A DNA stretch of 64,000 bases from Anticarsia gemmatalis (taxonomy: Eukaryota; Arthropoda; Insecta; Lepidoptera; Erebidae). The DNA lies in NCBI RefSeq assembly GCF_050436995.1, contig NC_134755.1:2047001-2111000 (forward strand). The letters run 5' to 3'. The notes under the pieces were generated by a model, which was not told the DNA's origin, made no database searches, and was given only the letters and a program-made list of their open reading frames with translations. Positions 48,321-59,212 of this stretch are shown here, in pieces (the stretch's first letter is position 1; each line of letters opens with the position of its first letter). The translations under genes were made by a program, and so were the position numbers.

Positions 48321-51000
48321 AAAATTCTTGATTTTATGAATGTAACTTTATACATCTTAATGTATAAAGTGGATTCCTGAGATATAATCTATTACTCGGC
48401 CAATTTTTCTCGAAACCGATTAGGCCGTCACAAGCAGCAAAGGAAGAACCACACGTTTTTATAAGTATATTGTCAAGACTGCTCAAGATAAAAATAGATT
48501 CGTTTGTTGTCTCACCCAAAATCTAGTTATCGCTTACACAAATTTACTACTGACCTTTCCCCATACAAAATTAATGTCCATGTTATGTATGTTGAACATC
48601 TAATATGCATAGACGGCGTCCAGTCAAAGTAAATATTCCTAACTAGATACATTAGCTTAGATTGGAGGCTGACCTAGAACATCGGTAACGGACTAACTGG
48701 AGCATGTCTTGTGTTGATTTTAGACTGACATACAACGTGTGATTTTACATAGTACTCATTTTAAACACTGCTACGAATATAGTCTGCTATATGTAGAGCT
48801 TTGCTTGCGTGTTATTTCGATACAATTAAAAACAGGGGGCGAGCCTTAGCGGGAAAATTATTATCAAAGGAGAGGAATTACAGGATGCCTCAAGAATCTC
48901 CTTCCAGAATGATATAGGGATTGCTCACCATTTAGCAAAGCTAAAGCAAAATAGCAGTATTTTGTATTCCTAAAAGGCGAAAACGCAGGTAAAATGACAT
49001 ATTTCAATTAATATTTACCCTTAAAGCAAGTAATAACTAATCCACTCATAACTTCAGAATGTCGATGTAGGTTTTAGCTTAACCAAAAGCGTGAGAGGCA
49101 AATGTTTACACCTTTCGGCTATCTTAGCCCGTATTACAATAAAAAATCTAAGTTTCATTCATATTTCAAGTACTCTACAGTAATAACTAATCAGTAATTA
49201 CTCAAAGACTAATTTATTAACTGCCATCAAGTTGTACTGAGAACTAGAATAGCTGTCAGGCATTTCCAGGCTTCAAAAGACTATTACGAATGCCGTTTGT
49301 TCACAAACATTGTGTTCAACAATTAATACGTACTGTACAAACGTTTGTTCTTTGCGGATATTAAACTCTCTAGTTAGACCTAGCGGTAAGTACTACAACA
49401 ACTTTGTGATTACAAAAGTGTACGAAATTAAAATATTTGGTTTGTATTTGCAATGTTATGTGAAATTATGCTCTATTTTTGGTGTGAGATGTTCAAGTAT
49501 TGTATTTACTTACGTGCGTCATTTCATTTACACTTGACTACTATATATAATATAGTAGTCAAGTGACTAACAAATATTTTGCACTTCAGATCCGGTCGGC
49601 GCCGTTCGATCAATTTTCATGAAAACGATTTATCGATTTGATAATTTAAATATTTTTTTATCTATAATTTTTGCCATTAAAATCGGCAAGGAAAGCTTAA
49701 CAGAAAAACAAATAGACTCAAATTTATGATATCGGTATAAGCATGGATAAAAAAAAACTAAGTCAGAGTCAGACACTAAGTGATATTTAACTGAGTAAGG
49801 TTTTAAGGCACGTTAAAATCAGTATATAAGCCTTTGGATGACTCATTCAGATCTGGTTGGAATCAGTTGGTTTTTTTTGGGCGAAATAAACTAAGAAAAC
49901 TTTTTTGTTGATATCAGTGAATTATTTTTTTAGCGAAATGATTGAACAAAACTTAGCCTGTACGAGATGCTGGCGAAATAAGTAGTAGTGATGTGCTAGA
50001 ATTTACCTGCAACAAATAAAAAAATATACATTCATTTATATGTAAATAGCTCTCTCTCTCTCAATTTGTTTCAGACCTAGGTCTAAAGCTCAAACCAAGA
50101 AACGTTAAAAAAATAAGAGTCGATACAAAAAATTATTAGGTATGCAAAACTAAAAGCTTCTATAAGTTTATTTGTATCCCAAAAAGAATTTTTTTCTTGT
50201 AGTACCCAAACTGTAGAGAAAAACATTTTGAACCAAACACTTCACACCAGTAGACACTTATTAAATTATCTCCCCAGATCCAGTCCAGTGAATCTTTCAC
50301 ACACACATACACACATATCACACACAAACTTATACACACTCATAAGAGCACCAAACCACTATTTCCGAAGCTTCTTTGCAACATAACATTTTATATTTTC
50401 TCTTGGAGTAAAATGTCAATAAAATTTTGCCTAAGAACCAAGTTTCCAAACTGTATTTTTCTTGGAAAATATATACTTTTCTCTTGAGACTCATTGCCGT
50501 CGGTTCTCCGGTATAATACAAGGGAAATAATAGTTAAGTATGTATGTGTTTACATGAAACGGCCTGAGGGAGTACAATGATTGATTTGGAGAAGTATAAA
50601 ATATGTATAGAGTTTTGAAATGTGCCCGATAGATGGAGTTGGACGTTTAGATATTACTTACGTTAGTACTTGAGACGACTTTTATATTGGATCATAGATT
50701 TCTATGGAAGTTTGGAAATAAACGGTTCTATGTTTAGTTTTCTCAGAAATTTTGGGAAAATAGATCGTATTACTTCTATATTGACTGAATAATCTATAGA
50801 ACGAAACCAATTTCATTGTTCATTTCAAAATACAAATAATATCGAAACAATGAAATAAACGATGTTTGGAATGACAATAAATTAATTTCTACCATTTCTT
50901 TTACACATTATGTAAAATAAACATATGAAAGTTTTGAATTAAACTAAGCAGAACTACGTTAGACAGTATTCTGCGGTTGACATTGTCTGAAGTGAAAAAG
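48321..51000. other. Unassigned AT-rich sequence
   Basis: Contains the 49.53-kb hairpin, a short ct run near 50050 and a CA-rich patch near 50.30 kb. No coding sequence recognised. Confidence 0.5.
49531..49565. repeat. 16-bp perfect hairpin
   Basis: cacttgactactatat and atatagtagtcaagtg are exact inverse copies with the 3-nt loop ata. Confidence 0.92.
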
Positions 51001-51227
51001 GATCTCTCAGTACCATAACGTCGTAAGTGCAACACGAGTGTCGTTGAACTGAGGATCGAGTTGCATCAATTGTGTAGTGCCTAGTAAAAGCCTAGTTAAA
51101 TGCATAGCCTAAGCACTAAAGTAATGTTCCAATGAAAAAACGCTTCAACTATCAATAAATCGAGGATCCATCAAGGATGAATAAAGATTTAAGTGGCAAA
51201 TTTTTGTAATTGTCTAAAAAAGTTATA

Positions 51228-51300
51228 TTAAAATCAAAATCAAATCATTTATTCATTTAGGACAAATATTGACACTTATGATAGTTTGATTTGATAGTAA
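51228..51300 (-). repeat. Non-LTR retrotransposon 3' end (reverse)
   Basis: 'aatcaaaatcaaatcattta' then ttcattt, and 'gacacttatgatag' are the complement of the tail region described at 5.29 kb. Confidence 0.65.
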
Positions 51301-51460
51301 TTTTTGTATTGGAAAAAAATAGTTTTTAACTGAAAAGGGAGTCGCTTTTTATCTTAAAATTAAGTTCAAATCATCATACAAAAAGGTTCATCAACGTCAA
51401 CCACAGGAACCATACAAAAAGAATATCAAACAGTCTCAGTAACATAACGTCGTAAATGCA

Positions 51461-51625
51461 ACAGTTGCTCGATTCTCTACTACTGTCGACTATCGACAAA
51501 CTGGCTTGCGAAAAATTTTGTGTAAAAAAATTTCAACCTCTGTCGAGCTCCGTGGGAAGTATTTTAGCATTACATTTTTAAATATCATACTTTCTCGATA
51601 CTCGACTGTACCGACGTTGAAAAAT
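51461..51625 (+). repeat. MITE family A copy (forward)
   Basis: 'gctcgattctctactactgt', 'cgactatcgacaaactggct', 'tattttagcattacattttt' then aaat, and 'ctcgatactcgactgtaccg'. The core is diverged (ctctgtcgagctccg). Confidence 0.8.
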
Positions 51626-51849
51626 TATTTATGTATCGCAATTCTTTTTTTAATACAACCAACCTGAAAATAAAGCAGTTTTTTTTTATAAGTGCTTGTT
51701 TAAGTTATCAACGAAAACAGATTATCTTTATCAATGGCAACCACATGAAGCATACAAAAACAATATATCAGTAACATAACGTCGTAACTGCAACGTAGTG
51801 TCGTTGAACCAAGTATCGAGTTCCATCTATTGTTGTAATGTGCAGTATG

Positions 51850-53300
51850 ATCTACGTACGTTCTGTTGTTGAACACACAATGCTCGTGTGAGCTTTGTTT
51901 GCGTTGAAATTTGATAGTTCGTGCAATACCGCCTTTTTTAGGTTTGGATATCCTATTGTTCTATCAGATAGTGTTGAGGCTTTTTTAATGATTTAGAGTA
52001 TTGTGGGGTTTAGTTGTGGTTTTGAATAGTTTTTAGAAATAGTTTATGTTGGTACTTTAAATTTAAATTGGTCATTTAAATACTTTAGTGTATAGTTAGG
52101 TGATTGTTTCATAACGGGTTGTTGAATAGCTTAGCAATGCATTTCTTTAATTTAGCGTTTAATTTGATTCAATAATATTATGCTTTATAATTTATCAAAA
52201 AAATCGAAGAATTAATTTTGATTTTAATAGTTAAGAAACATTCCCGAGAGGGATTGACCCCAGACAGGAGATCGTTTGAACTAATATCAGCCTAATTAAA
52301 TGAGCAGCAAGAAAATCAACATCGCTTAACAGAAACTGACTTACCAATTAATCCGATACAAAACACTACAGTCGACTACGTAGGTTCATTTACACGAACC
52401 ACAAACTCGCATACTGCTACTCGTAGCTAGAATTTCGGACAGACTGGACACGCTACGAGGGAGCATTGGACATCAGCTGATCAATCGCAAATACCGTTTT
52501 GAGAGATATACTGGGCTTTATATTGCTTGCAGTCATAACGGCATTACGGAAACGTCACTTGGTTTTCGTGTTATTAGATCTATGGTGATCTTCTCGATTA
52601 AGATTCCTTTATCAATAGCTCGTTTGTTGGCAATAATACACAAAATTCACTTAGAAAGGAATAGTAAACGGTGATCTATTATATGCTAAAACGATGATCC
52701 TTACTAAATACAGATTATTTTTGAAGAATTATTTTTACATTTACAACCAGCGAAATAAACTTATTACGCGTGTAGGTCAAAAGAAAAATTAATTTTGAAA
52801 AATAAGCGTAGCCTATGTTACACTACGGGAAATAGATGGATATACTGGTAGGCTTTCGTATTAATAATATCAAATTATTACTTTTTAGGTGTGCTATACT
52901 TCTATAATCCTTATAACTGGTAATTCACAGTGAATTAATCCAAAAATATGTGTTTTTGTTTGTTATCGCAGCTTATTACGCAATGACACAATTTATCCAA
53001 GCACTAACTTAAATCACCTAGTTGAACACATAAGAGGAAACAAAGTGGCTATATCGTACAACAAATGCTTGGTAAGATCGCAACGTAAGAACCAAACAAC
53101 CCGTGACAATGATTATATCCTTAATATACTGGAACGATGCTATTTTGAAGCTAACGTGAATGTTTGTACTAACATGAACACTAGATGTTTCGTGGGAATG
53201 TTCACTAGTGTATAAATTTTTTGGTTGTAACCAACAGCTGATAATGAAGTTTAGGGTGCGATTCGCTGGTTGAGTAAAGTTCTTTTGCTCTTTTATATTA
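51850..53300. other. Unassigned, less AT-rich at 52.33-52.57 kb
   Basis: The patch around 'ggacacgctacgagggagca' has more G and C than its surroundings and no repeat partner here. No open frame above about 60 codons covers it. It could be a conserved non-coding piece or an unrecognised repeat. Confidence 0.4.
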
Positions 53301-53303
53301 GAT

Positions 53304-53522
53304 TACTAGCTGACCCGTGCAACTTCGCTTGCGTCACATAAGAGAGAGATTTTTCGTTGCTACTCCGCTCCTAATGGCCGTAGCGTAATGTTATATAGCC
53401 TTAAGCATTTCTCATAAATGGTCTATCTAACAGTGAAATAATTTTTCAAATCGGACCAGTAGTTCCTGAGATTAGCGCGTTCAAACAAACAAACTCTTCA
53501 GCTTTATAATATTAGTATAGAT
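53304..53522 (+). repeat. CTAGCTGACCCG repeat (forward)
   Basis: Starts ctagctgacccgtgcaactt and ends gctttataatattagtatag then at. It keeps 'accagtagttcctgagatta' then gcgcgttcaaac. Confidence 0.82.
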
Positions 53523-54159
53523 TTTTCATAAGTTGCCTGTAGTGTGGTAGCGTGCAAACAAGATACATATTTACAAATCTGTGATGAAAATACTTATCAC
53601 AAATAAAAAAACAATCTATTTTCCATATTGACTGACACCAAAAGAAACAACGCTTACACAAAGTTCAGGAAAAGGTTATTGAACCCCTCAAACAAATTAT
53701 AGTTATAACAAAAAATAATCTGTCACATTCAACAACAACTTCTTTCATAAAATAAAAGAGACAAGTTGAAATTTAATTTCCATATTCAATTACGAGATGC
53801 AACAATTCAGTAATAGTATAAAGAAGTTTTTCTACATTGTCCCGGTCGATTCTCTTGTTTTGCTGACAGACAACTTTGTACAATGAATTGCTGTATTTTA
53901 TTAGGATTCCTTAGCCAAATTGTAAAAACAGGATCCTCTTATTGTGACTTTGCTGTCTGTCTGTGCGAGATTGTTAGACAGTTTAAATTATCTCTAATTA
54001 TGCATTTCTATTGCAACTATAACCACAATATTAAAAAACGGAATTTTATAAACAATTATAATTAAGGAGTCTGTTGGTGCTATAGCAACATTAAAAAACT
54101 AAATAAAATGAACGAGCTCACATAATATATGACAACCGTGATTTTAGACCATTTTTATA

Positions 54160-54220
54160 AATAAAGGTGCGGAACCCCTTTGTGCGGTAGTCCAACTCGC
54201 ACTTGGCCGCTTTTATTAAG
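54160..54220 (+). repeat. 3' end of a common lepidopteran repeat
   Basis: 'gtgcggaacccctttgtgcg' then gtagtccaactcgcacttgg and ccgc. Only the 3' portion is present; same family as 14.5 kb. Confidence 0.7.
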
Positions 54221-54413
54221 TAAGCAAGTCTTTTGTTCAAATATGATTGTACTTGTATTGCTAAGACTACTGTTTTATTTCAGTTGGTGTATTCAGAAAG
54301 GCAGGCGTTCTAGAAAGATAATTGGTTGTAAGTAAACGCATTTACGTTAAGCTTGCGACCGTGGTCATGGAAGCTGTGCTTGAAATATCAAGCCAATCTA
54401 CAAGCAACTGCCA

Positions 54414-54490
54414 CCAAACTAACTGCCAACAACACAAGAGCAATTATATTATAAGTGTAGGAGTTGTCATTTAAAACAGAAAAAATAACT
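54414..54490 (+). repeat. SINE family S1, 3' fragment
   Basis: 'acaacacaagagcaattata' then 'aagtgtaggagttgtcattt' resemble the closing part of S1. Confidence 0.6.
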
Positions 54491-54632
54491 AATCTGCGAT
54501 AATAATTAATAACTAATAAAACATCCTGCGACTCGATTTGTATGGCAGCAGTCGTTATTATTCACAATATTCATCTATTAAGCTTATTTTTTTAAAATTT
54601 AGCTGTAAATAAAAATGTTAATCAGTACCTGG

Positions 54633-54727
54633 ATTCGCTACTAGTAGCGACTACCGGTAATCGGCTAATCATTAAGAAATTTTATTCAAAAATAATCGAG
54701 AGTTCTGACTGTAGAGAATTGCGCAAT
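54633..54727 (+). repeat. MITE family A, internally deleted copy
   Basis: Left arm 'actagtagcgactaccggta' then atcggct and right end 'gactgtagagaattgcgcaa' are joined without the core. Confidence 0.65.
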
Positions 54728-55857
54728 TGATATTACTCAGAACCTCTGTAATACAAGAATGTCCCTATTTTGGTTATGTCAGTCGTCCATTACATTAATT
54801 GTTCTTCAACGTCTTTTGTCATCATCTTTACAAACACTTTTATTACCTACACATTTTTCAACAAATATTTCAACAGGAAACCCTGAAAATAATTATATTT
54901 TCATTCCATTAAATACCAAACGTAATCAGACAAGACATCACGGTTACCTTAAGAAAAAGTTCGAGAAAAAGCACCCCAATTTCCTTATTCCGTGAGATAC
55001 CGTTGTATTAAGATTTTTACTTGAAAATACTTTGAGCTCTCAGCGGAACGAAGAAACCCGTTCCTTTAGTTTCGAGACGCCTTTTAGTCTACAGTCGTAA
55101 GCAAAAATTTGTAAACACATATATTTTAACAGTGCTTTTATCAATAAAATTAGTGAAATAACTACAATTTGTTAACTTTAAGGTAATTTAACAATCAATG
55201 TCTGTTCATTATTATCAAATTTTTGCCCAAAACATCGTCCACGTGAAAAAAGCAGGGGTAAAAAGTATCCTGTGTATGAACTGTAGGTTTACTGCGTAGG
55301 TACTAAATTTTATCTAAATCCATGTAGTAGTTGTTACGTGACAGAGTAACAAGCAAACAAACATTTATCCATGCTTTCCAATTTTAGTTAGTACCAATAA
55401 CATTTTTTTTCGTACAAAAGAAACAAACGTGCCGATGTATACATATTTTTGCTCGCGACTGTACATTTACAGTTTGAACGGTTATTTTTAGGCAACAAAA
55501 CGACAAGTACCCTCCTAATGACTAGAACCGACAGGCTGCCTGTCGACGGAAATTTAGAACTGGCAACTTAAGTTTTTGTTGCCAACTCTTTGAATAATTA
55601 CACCTTCCAGTAAATACGAATTAGTGCTGTAACTTAGAAAATCGATTTATTTTACGTTTGAACGCTTTAAAGTTTACTTAAAAGAGGTTTTGTCGAGTGC
55701 TATTTTTAGTGAAATATTAATAGCTTTTAAACTTATGCGTTTCGTGTTTGCTACGTATTTGTGACATGTGTTACCTTTACCTATTCTTTAGGGATTCTAA
55801 GTAAAATGACAGATGTGGATTTTTTTTTTGAAAATCTATTGTCATTGATTACACAGA

Positions 55858-55922
55858 GTACATTAAATACAAAAATTCATGAGTGTTGGCTAAACACTCA
55901 TGAATTTTTGTATTTAACGTAC
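55858..55922. repeat. 30-bp palindrome with 5-nt loop
   Basis: 55858-55887 and 55893-55922 are inverse copies with a single mismatch (gtacattaaatac against gtatttaacgtac at the outer end), loop ggcta. It falls inside a 71-codon frame that I do not believe is a gene. Confidence 0.92.
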
Positions 55923-56184
55923 AATTTCAGATCAAAAATAGTTCGGAAATTTTCTGCTCTATTGAAATATAAATAAGTCAACATCGTCCGAATTATCATG
56001 AAAGCCCAAACAAAAACACATTTACAACATTAAAAATCCGAAAAAGATTCCCTAATAACAATCACGAGAATTTTAAGGTTAGTCGAGTTGGTTGTACGAA
56101 TTCTCTCGCAAAGACCCTTAAGCCTCAAAATTAGGTTCAGATGTAATCATAACGATCGTTTTCGTTGAACGTGAGCTTGAAATT

Positions 56185-56191
56185 ATGTATG

Positions 56192-56225
<34 letters not shown>

Positions 56226-56234
56226 TGTATGTAT
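56185..56234. repeat. (GTAT)n microsatellite
   Basis: About twelve tetranucleotide units with one imperfect position near the left (tatatatg). Confidence 0.95.
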
Positions 56235-56827
56235 GAGTTCAACTTCAAACACGTAGGTCGAACGTGTACAGTGTCGAGCAGAAATATGTATAAATGTATC
56301 TCTAAGTTTGTAATTCTATAATGCATGGTGAGTGTGTTGACCTGTCGTATTTTTTTACAGGCTTAAATTAGCTTTTAATTTATTCTCGTTTAGAAAAAAA
56401 AAGAAACTATACATAATTATATTTGTCATCCGCAATGTTGTTTCTTCTTATAACCTTTCTGTGTTTCCAAAATATCGACATATTTACAATCTACTATAGA
56501 TTTAAAACACTTGCTACAAAGCTTAAGTCAAACAAAATATTAAGAATTTGAATACCAATACTCGTAAAAATATTTATAACCTACCCTAGGCAAAGTAGGC
56601 TGCACTTTAATTTAGCAAATAAGACCAATGTTCCTTAATTTATGTGAAATAAATATCTTTTATCTTTTTATGCATACACACCTGACTGTACTAGAAATCG
56701 TGCCGTCAAGCAATACGTGCCAGTGGAGTTGTAAATACTTCTATGTTATTGGCAAATATTTTACACCGATCTAGGCAATAATATCGCTTGATAAGTAGGT
56801 TCGTGTATAAGTCGCGAATATTAAATA

Positions 56828-57258
56828 TGTCGGAATATGAAAAGAGTATAAAGACTCTTTGGTCGGAATGAGGTCGTATACAGGAAGCCAACGCCATCTA
56901 GTGGCGTTCGATGGAGTTAGTGGCGCGCGTTGTTCGAATTTGACAGATGTGATTCTCTTCTGTTTTGGCGGGAATGGCGCGTGGACGACACTGAACCATC
57001 GCGCATTCTGTATTACGAATAATTACGTTATAACTGTTGTTTACTGTACCTACTTGTAAATATAAAGTGTTTAAATGTACGAGTGTGACTTATTATCTAT
57101 CTGACACTACCCCACGACGCCCACAGTCGATGAATAAGGTTTATCACAATGAGTACCTATGATGATGGAGGAAGACAACCCAGAGAACCCACACCCCTCC
57201 GTCATATCATATTATTATCAATCATATAACCCGCAACGACGACGACGCGACGACGACA
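56828..57258 (+). repeat. 5' long terminal repeat (431 bp)
   Basis: Starts TGT and ends ACA, as expected for LTRs. It contains the short palindrome aacgccatctagtggcgtt (about 56890-56908), a TATA-like 'aatataaag' near 57058 that could act as promoter, and an ACG-triplet-rich end (acgacgacgacgcgacgac). A 66-codon open frame in it is repeated identically in the 3' LTR, which reflects LTR identity and not a gene. The bases just inside are tcagaagtgggatc, where a primer-binding site should lie. I could not assign the primer tRNA. Confidence 0.93.
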
Positions 57259-57496
57259 TCAGAAGTGGGATCAGTGTCAGATAGTAAAAGGAAAGAAACG
57301 GACGTCTGGTGAGCTATGCTCGAGCTGCAATGTAAGAAGAAAAACAACGATAACCTCAAAAACAAATGAAGATCTGCCTACGATTGACTCGGAGAAGTAA
57401 GAAACAGACGCAAGATCGAGTGAACCAATGAACTAACAGCGAGCAAGAACATCTACGTCATCGTCGGATCAAAAACCGCAACAGCCAGCAGCTGTG

Positions 57497-57541
57497 ATGT
57501 ACTACAAATGTGGCAAGCCTCGCCACATAGCCGTCCGGTGA
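57497..57541 (+). pseudogene. Degenerate Gag zinc-knuckle remnant
   Basis: The plus strand reads YYKCGKPRHIAVR and then a stop. The spacing of the central Cys, Gly and His is that of a CCHC retroviral-type zinc knuckle, which binds RNA in Gag proteins. The first and last zinc ligands of the pattern are absent: one position reads Tyr and the other is the stop codon. No other Gag sequence is recognisable upstream. This is a relic inside the LTR element and is not expected to be functional. Confidence 0.7.
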
Positions 57542-57902
57542 ACGAGCGGCGCGGCGCGGCGGCTGCAGCGACGGCGGCGGCGTCGGCGACGGCGGCGGCG
57601 TCGGTGGCGGCTGTGGCGTCGGCGGTGGCTGCGCTGGCGGCTGCAGTGGCGGCTGCGTTGGCGGCCGTGGTGGCGGCTGCGCTGGCGGCTGCGCTGGCGG
57701 CTGCAATGGCGGCTGTGGCAAAGGCCACGGTGACGGCGGTAGCAACGCTATCGGTGGTAGCGGCGGCGACGGCGAAGACGGCAGCCGGGTGACGACGGGA
57801 AGCGGAACGAGCGGCGATGCATTGATGTACGAGTCGTACAACCACCATCGAGAACTTACGAGCGTAAAGGTGAATCGTTACGTTTTACTTATGGTTCCGT
57901 GA
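57531..57902 (+). repeat. GC-rich GGC-triplet tract, open as a Gly/Cys-rich frame
   Basis: A strongly GC-rich block in AT-rich surroundings, built from imperfect ggcggctgc(gct) units, densest at 57543-57720. In one plus frame it is open from 57531 to a stop at about 57902 and reads Gly-Gly-Cys, Gly-Gly-Cys-Ala and Gly-Gly-Gly-Val repeats. This frame has no ATG before the repeats. Other frames give Ala-rich (plus) or Pro- and Ala-rich (minus) strings, as any GGC repeat would. It lies directly after the zinc-knuckle remnant but in a different frame. Most likely a minisatellite that grew inside the element, not a demonstrated protein gene. Confidence 0.75.
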
Positions 57903-58290
57903 CTGAACGCTTGTTGGTAATATAAAGTTTTCTTACGTTTACTGGTAAATGTTCTAATAATGTTGTTGTAATGACTGGTATTGGTCAAAGATGTTAGACG
58001 AGTGTTCAGTACAGAACATATTTTATGTTGTGTGGTTATTAAGAGGTCGATCCTTTTGAAATTTATCCCCTGTTTTGAACGATAATTACTTACAAAATAA
58101 TTGTGTAGTCTATGTTTTGGTAATGACTGCCAGTGAATTTTATTAAACGAGAGTCTAACGTGTTAATTTGGTCAGTAATAATGATGGTAGTAATTCACTT
58201 CAATGTTGAATGAATTAAGAGTTTTTCATGATGGGTTTACAGGATTGACTACAGATAAGTTAAGGATTAAGTTGATTAAGTTGAGCATAG

Positions 58291-58392
58291 CACGGTTGTA
58301 TTAGAAAAGTATTAGATGACAAGTTCAAAGAGCCTTTTGAAATTATTGAGATTGTGGATAGATGTTGGTCAAAGGTCATGTACCAGTCGATA
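58291..58392 (+). pseudogene. Possible integrase C-terminal remnant
   Basis: A 34-codon open stretch bounded by stops contains KFKEPFEIIEIVD. This resembles the basic-aromatic 'KxxGPFxIxxVxxxxxY' segment near the C-terminus of Ty3/Gypsy integrases, where the strands of the SH3-like DNA-binding fold lie. No catalytic DDE region is visible upstream. The match is by memory of the family pattern and is short, so confidence is moderate. If right, it is a leftover of the pol gene of an autonomous ancestor. Confidence 0.5.
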
Positions 58393-58584
58393 TAGATTTT
58401 GATGATAATGAGATTGATGAGTTTGTGGTGAAGGTATTCAAACGAGTGAAGGTTTCTTTCGGCCGTATTGTGTTCGACCGTATCAGTTGTTAATACGTAT
58501 TCGTAGCCCGGTGGAAATCGGTATCTCTTGAGGCAACTCAAGTAGTCCGTGGGTGCGCGGTTAGCGTTTAACACTGACGGAGGT

Positions 58585-58840
58585 CGTGGTCTTGAGAGAC
58601 CGTATTGAGTGGTTCGACTTTGGAGAAAGTCGTGGTCTTGAGAGACCGTATTGAGTGGTTCGACTTTGGAGAAAGTCGTGGTCTGTGGAGACCGTATTGA
58701 GTGGTTCGACTTTGGAGAAAGTCGTGGTCTGTGGAGACCGTATTGAGTGGTTCGACTTTGGAGAAAGTCGTGGTCTGTGGAGACCGTATTAAGTGGTTCG
58801 ACTTTGGAGAAAGTCGTGGTCTGTGGAGTCCGTAGTGTAG
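58585..58840 (+). repeat. 46-bp tandem array of paired hairpins
   Basis: Five complete 46-bp units start at 58585, 58631, 58677, 58723 and 58769, with a partial sixth from 58815. Each unit holds an inverted repeat ggtct-NNNN-agacc, and across each unit junction another, cgacttt-ggag-aaagtcg. The array could therefore fold into a regular series of alternating small stem-loops in DNA or RNA. The first two units have loop TGAG and the later ones GTGG, while the stem bases are unchanged. The last unit breaks its stem (agtcc). A 198-codon minus-strand frame crosses the array, but 46 is not a multiple of three and the frame is best read as fortuitous. Confidence 0.9.
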
Positions 58841-59181
58841 TCCAAGAGGGATGCACGTGTGAGCAATGTGATTGCTCGTCGGCTGGAGAGCCGTGGTGTT
58901 AGAAACTTTACTCGGGGATAACTGTCAACTAAGTATTTGTACAGTAGTTGTAAAGGTGGATTGGGACGGCTTTGGTACATGACTCAGGCTGATTGTTGTT
59001 AGTGAAACTATTTCGAATACTGTTTCTCAATGGTTGTTCTCTAGAATGAGATTTAATTTATAATCTAAGTAAAGGTCTCAGTAGAGCTATCGAGATGGAC
59101 CCAGTAACTGTAAATTTTGGTCAGGAGTGGCCGAGTGTGACATTGTTCTGTCGTGAGATATTTTGTTCACAGAGTGACCAT

Positions 59182-59197
59182 CACACGAGGACGTGTG
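59182..59197 (+). promoter_or_regulatory. Hairpin just upstream of the 3' LTR
   Basis: cacacg and cgtgtg are a 6-bp inverted repeat around the loop agga, 15 bp before the 3' LTR. The position next to the expected plus-strand priming site makes a structural role in reverse transcription possible, but that is inference only. Confidence 0.5.
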
Positions 59198-59212
59198 CAA
59201 GCAGGATGGCCG

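Larger units (their letters stand above)
51008..51840 (+). repeat. Three dispersed direct copies of an 'agtaacataacgtcgtaa' motif
   Basis: 'taccataacgtcgtaagtgc' near 51010, 'taacataacgtcgtaaatgc' near 51440 and 'taacataacgtcgtaactgc' near 51775, each followed by aac. The first and third continue with 'gtgtcgttgaac'. The second and third also share upstream sequence ('gcatacaaaaacaatat' and close variants). The second is cut right after the motif by a MITE copy. It looks like a local duplication later broken by the insertion. Confidence 0.65.

Noticed and set aside
56859..57059. Duplicated 66-codon protein also found at 59244-59444
   Set aside because: Identity comes from both being inside LTRs. 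No evidence that it is translated.
57453..57848. 131-codon minus-strand frame and its overlapping 127-codon neighbour, Ala- and Pro-rich
   Set aside because: They are translations of a GGC-triplet tract. Such tracts stay open in several frames on both strands, and nothing outside the repeat looks coding.
58585..58840. Possible CRISPR-like array
   Set aside because: Units are contiguous with no unique spacers, and the host is eukaryotic.
58260..58856. 198-codon minus-strand frame, the longest in the window
   Set aside because: It lies antisense in the LTR element, and its N-terminal part is the 46-bp array read in shifting frames. No recognisable domain.
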